A DNA stretch of 32,654 nucleotides, from NCBI GenBank assembly GCA_947458585.1, contig CANGYY010000026.1, forward strand, positions 1 to 32,654. Reading direction: 5' to 3'. The position numbers were made by a program, and so were the translations under genes. Shown one piece after another: positions 31,509 through 32,654 of the stretch (positions are counted from its first letter, which is position 1; each line of letters opens with the position of its first letter). The stretch comes from Cyclobacteriaceae bacterium. GTDB lineage: Bacteria > Bacteroidota > Bacteroidia > Cytophagales > Cyclobacteriaceae. The notes under the pieces are model-generated. The model did no database searches, was not told the DNA's origin, and saw nothing but the letters and a program-made list of their open reading frames with translations.

Positions 31509-32654
31509 TCAGTTGTATTTTTTGAAAATGACAGAGCAATTGTGTCCGCCAAATCCGAAGGTATTACTTAGCGCATAGTTGATTTCTCGTTCCTGAGCCT
31601 TGTTGAAGGTCAAGTTGAGTTTAGGGTCAAATGCCTCGTCGTCCGTGAAGTGATTGATCGTAGGAGGCACAAGACTATGCTGCATGGCAAGGATACAAGC
31701 GATGGCTTCAATGGCTCCTGCTGCACCCAAAAGGTGACCTGTCATGGACTTGGTGCTACTGATGTTCAAATTGTATGCATGCTCTCCAAAAATCTGTTGG
31801 ATGGCTTTGGTCTCACTCACATCACCAAGAGGAGTAGAGGTACCATGCACATTGATGTAGTCAATTTGCTCTGGTTTAAGACCTGCGTCTTCGAGCGCAA
31901 TTCGCATCACACTGCTTGCTCCTAATCCTTCGGGATGTGGGGCAGTGATGTGATTGGCATCTGCGGTCATCCCGCCACCTACCAATTCGGCGTATATTTT
32001 TGCTCCTCTTGCTTTGGCGTGTTCTAGTTCTTCTAGAATCAAAGCACCTGCACCTTCACCCAAGACAAAGCCATCACGGTCGTTGTCAAAAGGTCTGGAA
32101 GCAGTTTGAGGAGAATCATTTCGTTGGGAAAGAGCTTTCATGGCATTGAATCCACCGATACCTGATTCGGTTACGGCAGCTTCAGATCCTCCACTGATAA
32201 ATACATCTGCTTTGCCTAGTCTAATGAGATTGAAGGCGTCAATTAGGGCATTGGTTGCAGAAGCACAAGCGGAAACAGTGACAAAGTTTGGACCTCTAAA
32301 ACCATACTTGATGGAAATAAAGCCAGCAGCGATGTCGGCAATCATTTTGGGAATAAAGAAGGGATTGAAACGAGGGGTACCATCGCCTTGTGAAAAAGCC
32401 ATGACTTCGTCTTGGAATGTTTTGATCCCGCCAATACCGGAACCCCAGATTACGCCCGCTCGGGAAAGATCAAGCGTTTCTAGATTGAGTCCTGAATCAC
32501 CCATGGCTTCCTCTACGGCTACCATTGCATATTGGGTGAAGGGATCCATTTTGCGTGCCTCTTTTCGTTCGATAAACTGTTCGATGTCCAAGTTTTTAAC
32601 TTCGCAAGCAAACTGAGTTTTGAAAAGGGAAGCGTCAAAATGAGTAATAGGCGC
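31509..32654 (-). CDS. fabF: Beta-ketoacyl-ACP synthase II, 5' end beyond the window
   Basis: 381 residues are visible, and the reading frame stays open to the last base; the first codon seen is GCG (A-P-I-T-H-F-D). Family length is about 415, so roughly the first 33 residues are missing. The thiolase-fold Cys lies in VSACASATNA, and the two catalytic His in HGTSTPLGD and TGHLLGAAGA. It elongates acyl-ACP with malonyl-ACP in type II fatty acid synthesis. Gene order fabF-rnc is common in Bacteroidota, and acpP is expected just outside the right edge. Confidence 0.96.
   Translation of the reverse strand, partial: APITHFDASLFKTQFACEVKNLDIEQFIERKEARKMDPFTQYAMVAVEEAMGDSGLNLETLDLSRAGVIWGSGIGGIKTFQDEVMAFSQGDGTPRFNPFFIPKMIADIAAGFISIKYGFRGPNFVTVSACASATNALIDAFNLIRLGKADVFISGGSEAAVTESGIGGFNAMKALSQRNDSPQTASRPFDNDRDGFVLGEGAGALILEELEHAKARGAKIYAELVGGGMTADANHITAPHPEGLGASSVMRIALEDAGLKPEQIDYINVHGTSTPLGDVSETKAIQQIFGEHAYNLNISSTKSMTGHLLGAAGAIEAIACILAMQHSLVPPTINHFTDDEAFDPKLNLTFNKAQEREINYALSNTFGFGGHNCSVIFKKYN

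Noticed and set aside
32140-32616. 158-aa plus-strand open frame opposite fabF
   Set aside because: Antisense to conserved fabF codons, low-complexity composition and no recognisable motif.
1-32654. tRNA, rRNA, CRISPR array, insertion sequence, prophage or attachment site
   Set aside because: By reading the gaps and scanning for repeats and transposase or integrase motifs I found none; a covariance-model search would be needed to exclude small structured RNAs.

Overview
The window looks like a chromosomal segment of a Bacteroidota species, most likely in the order Cytophagales (a Cyclobacteriaceae/Algoriphagus-like genome is my best guess). The evidence is family content (TIGR02757, DUF2805 and DUF2256 proteins, a BamA-like surface antigen, Lgt with a long insertion, the fabF-rnc pair) and recurring -7 boxes of the Bacteroidota form TAnnTTTG instead of sigma70 -10/-35 boxes. 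About 36 protein genes are packed tightly on both strands. I see no tRNA, rRNA, CRISPR array, insertion sequence or prophage. The largest gaps between genes are about 200 bp (1525-1723, 7956-8160, 23009-23207).

Region 1 (1-4056) is a probable sulfur/stress module. It holds a Crp/Fnr regulator with three clustered cysteines, a tandem universal stress protein, a TauE/SafE exporter, a sterol-desaturase-family di-iron protein, a small membrane protein and a single-domain rhodanese. The tauE-led operon and the rhodanese gene carry matching promoters: a Crp-type dyad (GTRA-N6-TYAC) starts exactly 37 bp before an identical TACTTTTGA -7 box in both. The recognition helix of the adjacent Crp-like protein has the R-E-x-x-x-R pattern suited to such a site. 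I consider this the best candidate for an undescribed regulatory circuit here.

Region 2 (4107-6045) is a photolyase/cryptochrome cassette. A divergent DUF2805 gene precedes a class-I-like photolyase that lacks the proximal Trp of the electron-transfer triad, and a DUF2256 zinc-ribbon gene follows 1 bp later. Region 3 (6042-12016) holds a membrane protein, a secreted TPR protein, an Lrp/AsnC regulator, a Nudix hydrolase plus MATE exporter pair, and a secreted M24 peptidase.

Region 4 (12005-23008, minus strand) carries an MFS transporter, prfB with its programmed +1 frameshift, a small secreted protein, ilvE, a PduO-type adenosyltransferase, a LolD/MacB-type ATPase, and an overlapping run NfeD - truncated globin - plsC - gatC - large membrane/TPR protein. 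Region 5 (23208-26040, plus strand) is a LysM protein, a membrane-anchored unknown and a TIGR02757 protein. Region 6 (26071-32654) holds a BamA-like protein, yidD, lgt, nadE, rnc and the 3' part of fabF, which runs off the right edge. Regions 4-6 are mostly envelope biogenesis, lipid synthesis and translation housekeeping.
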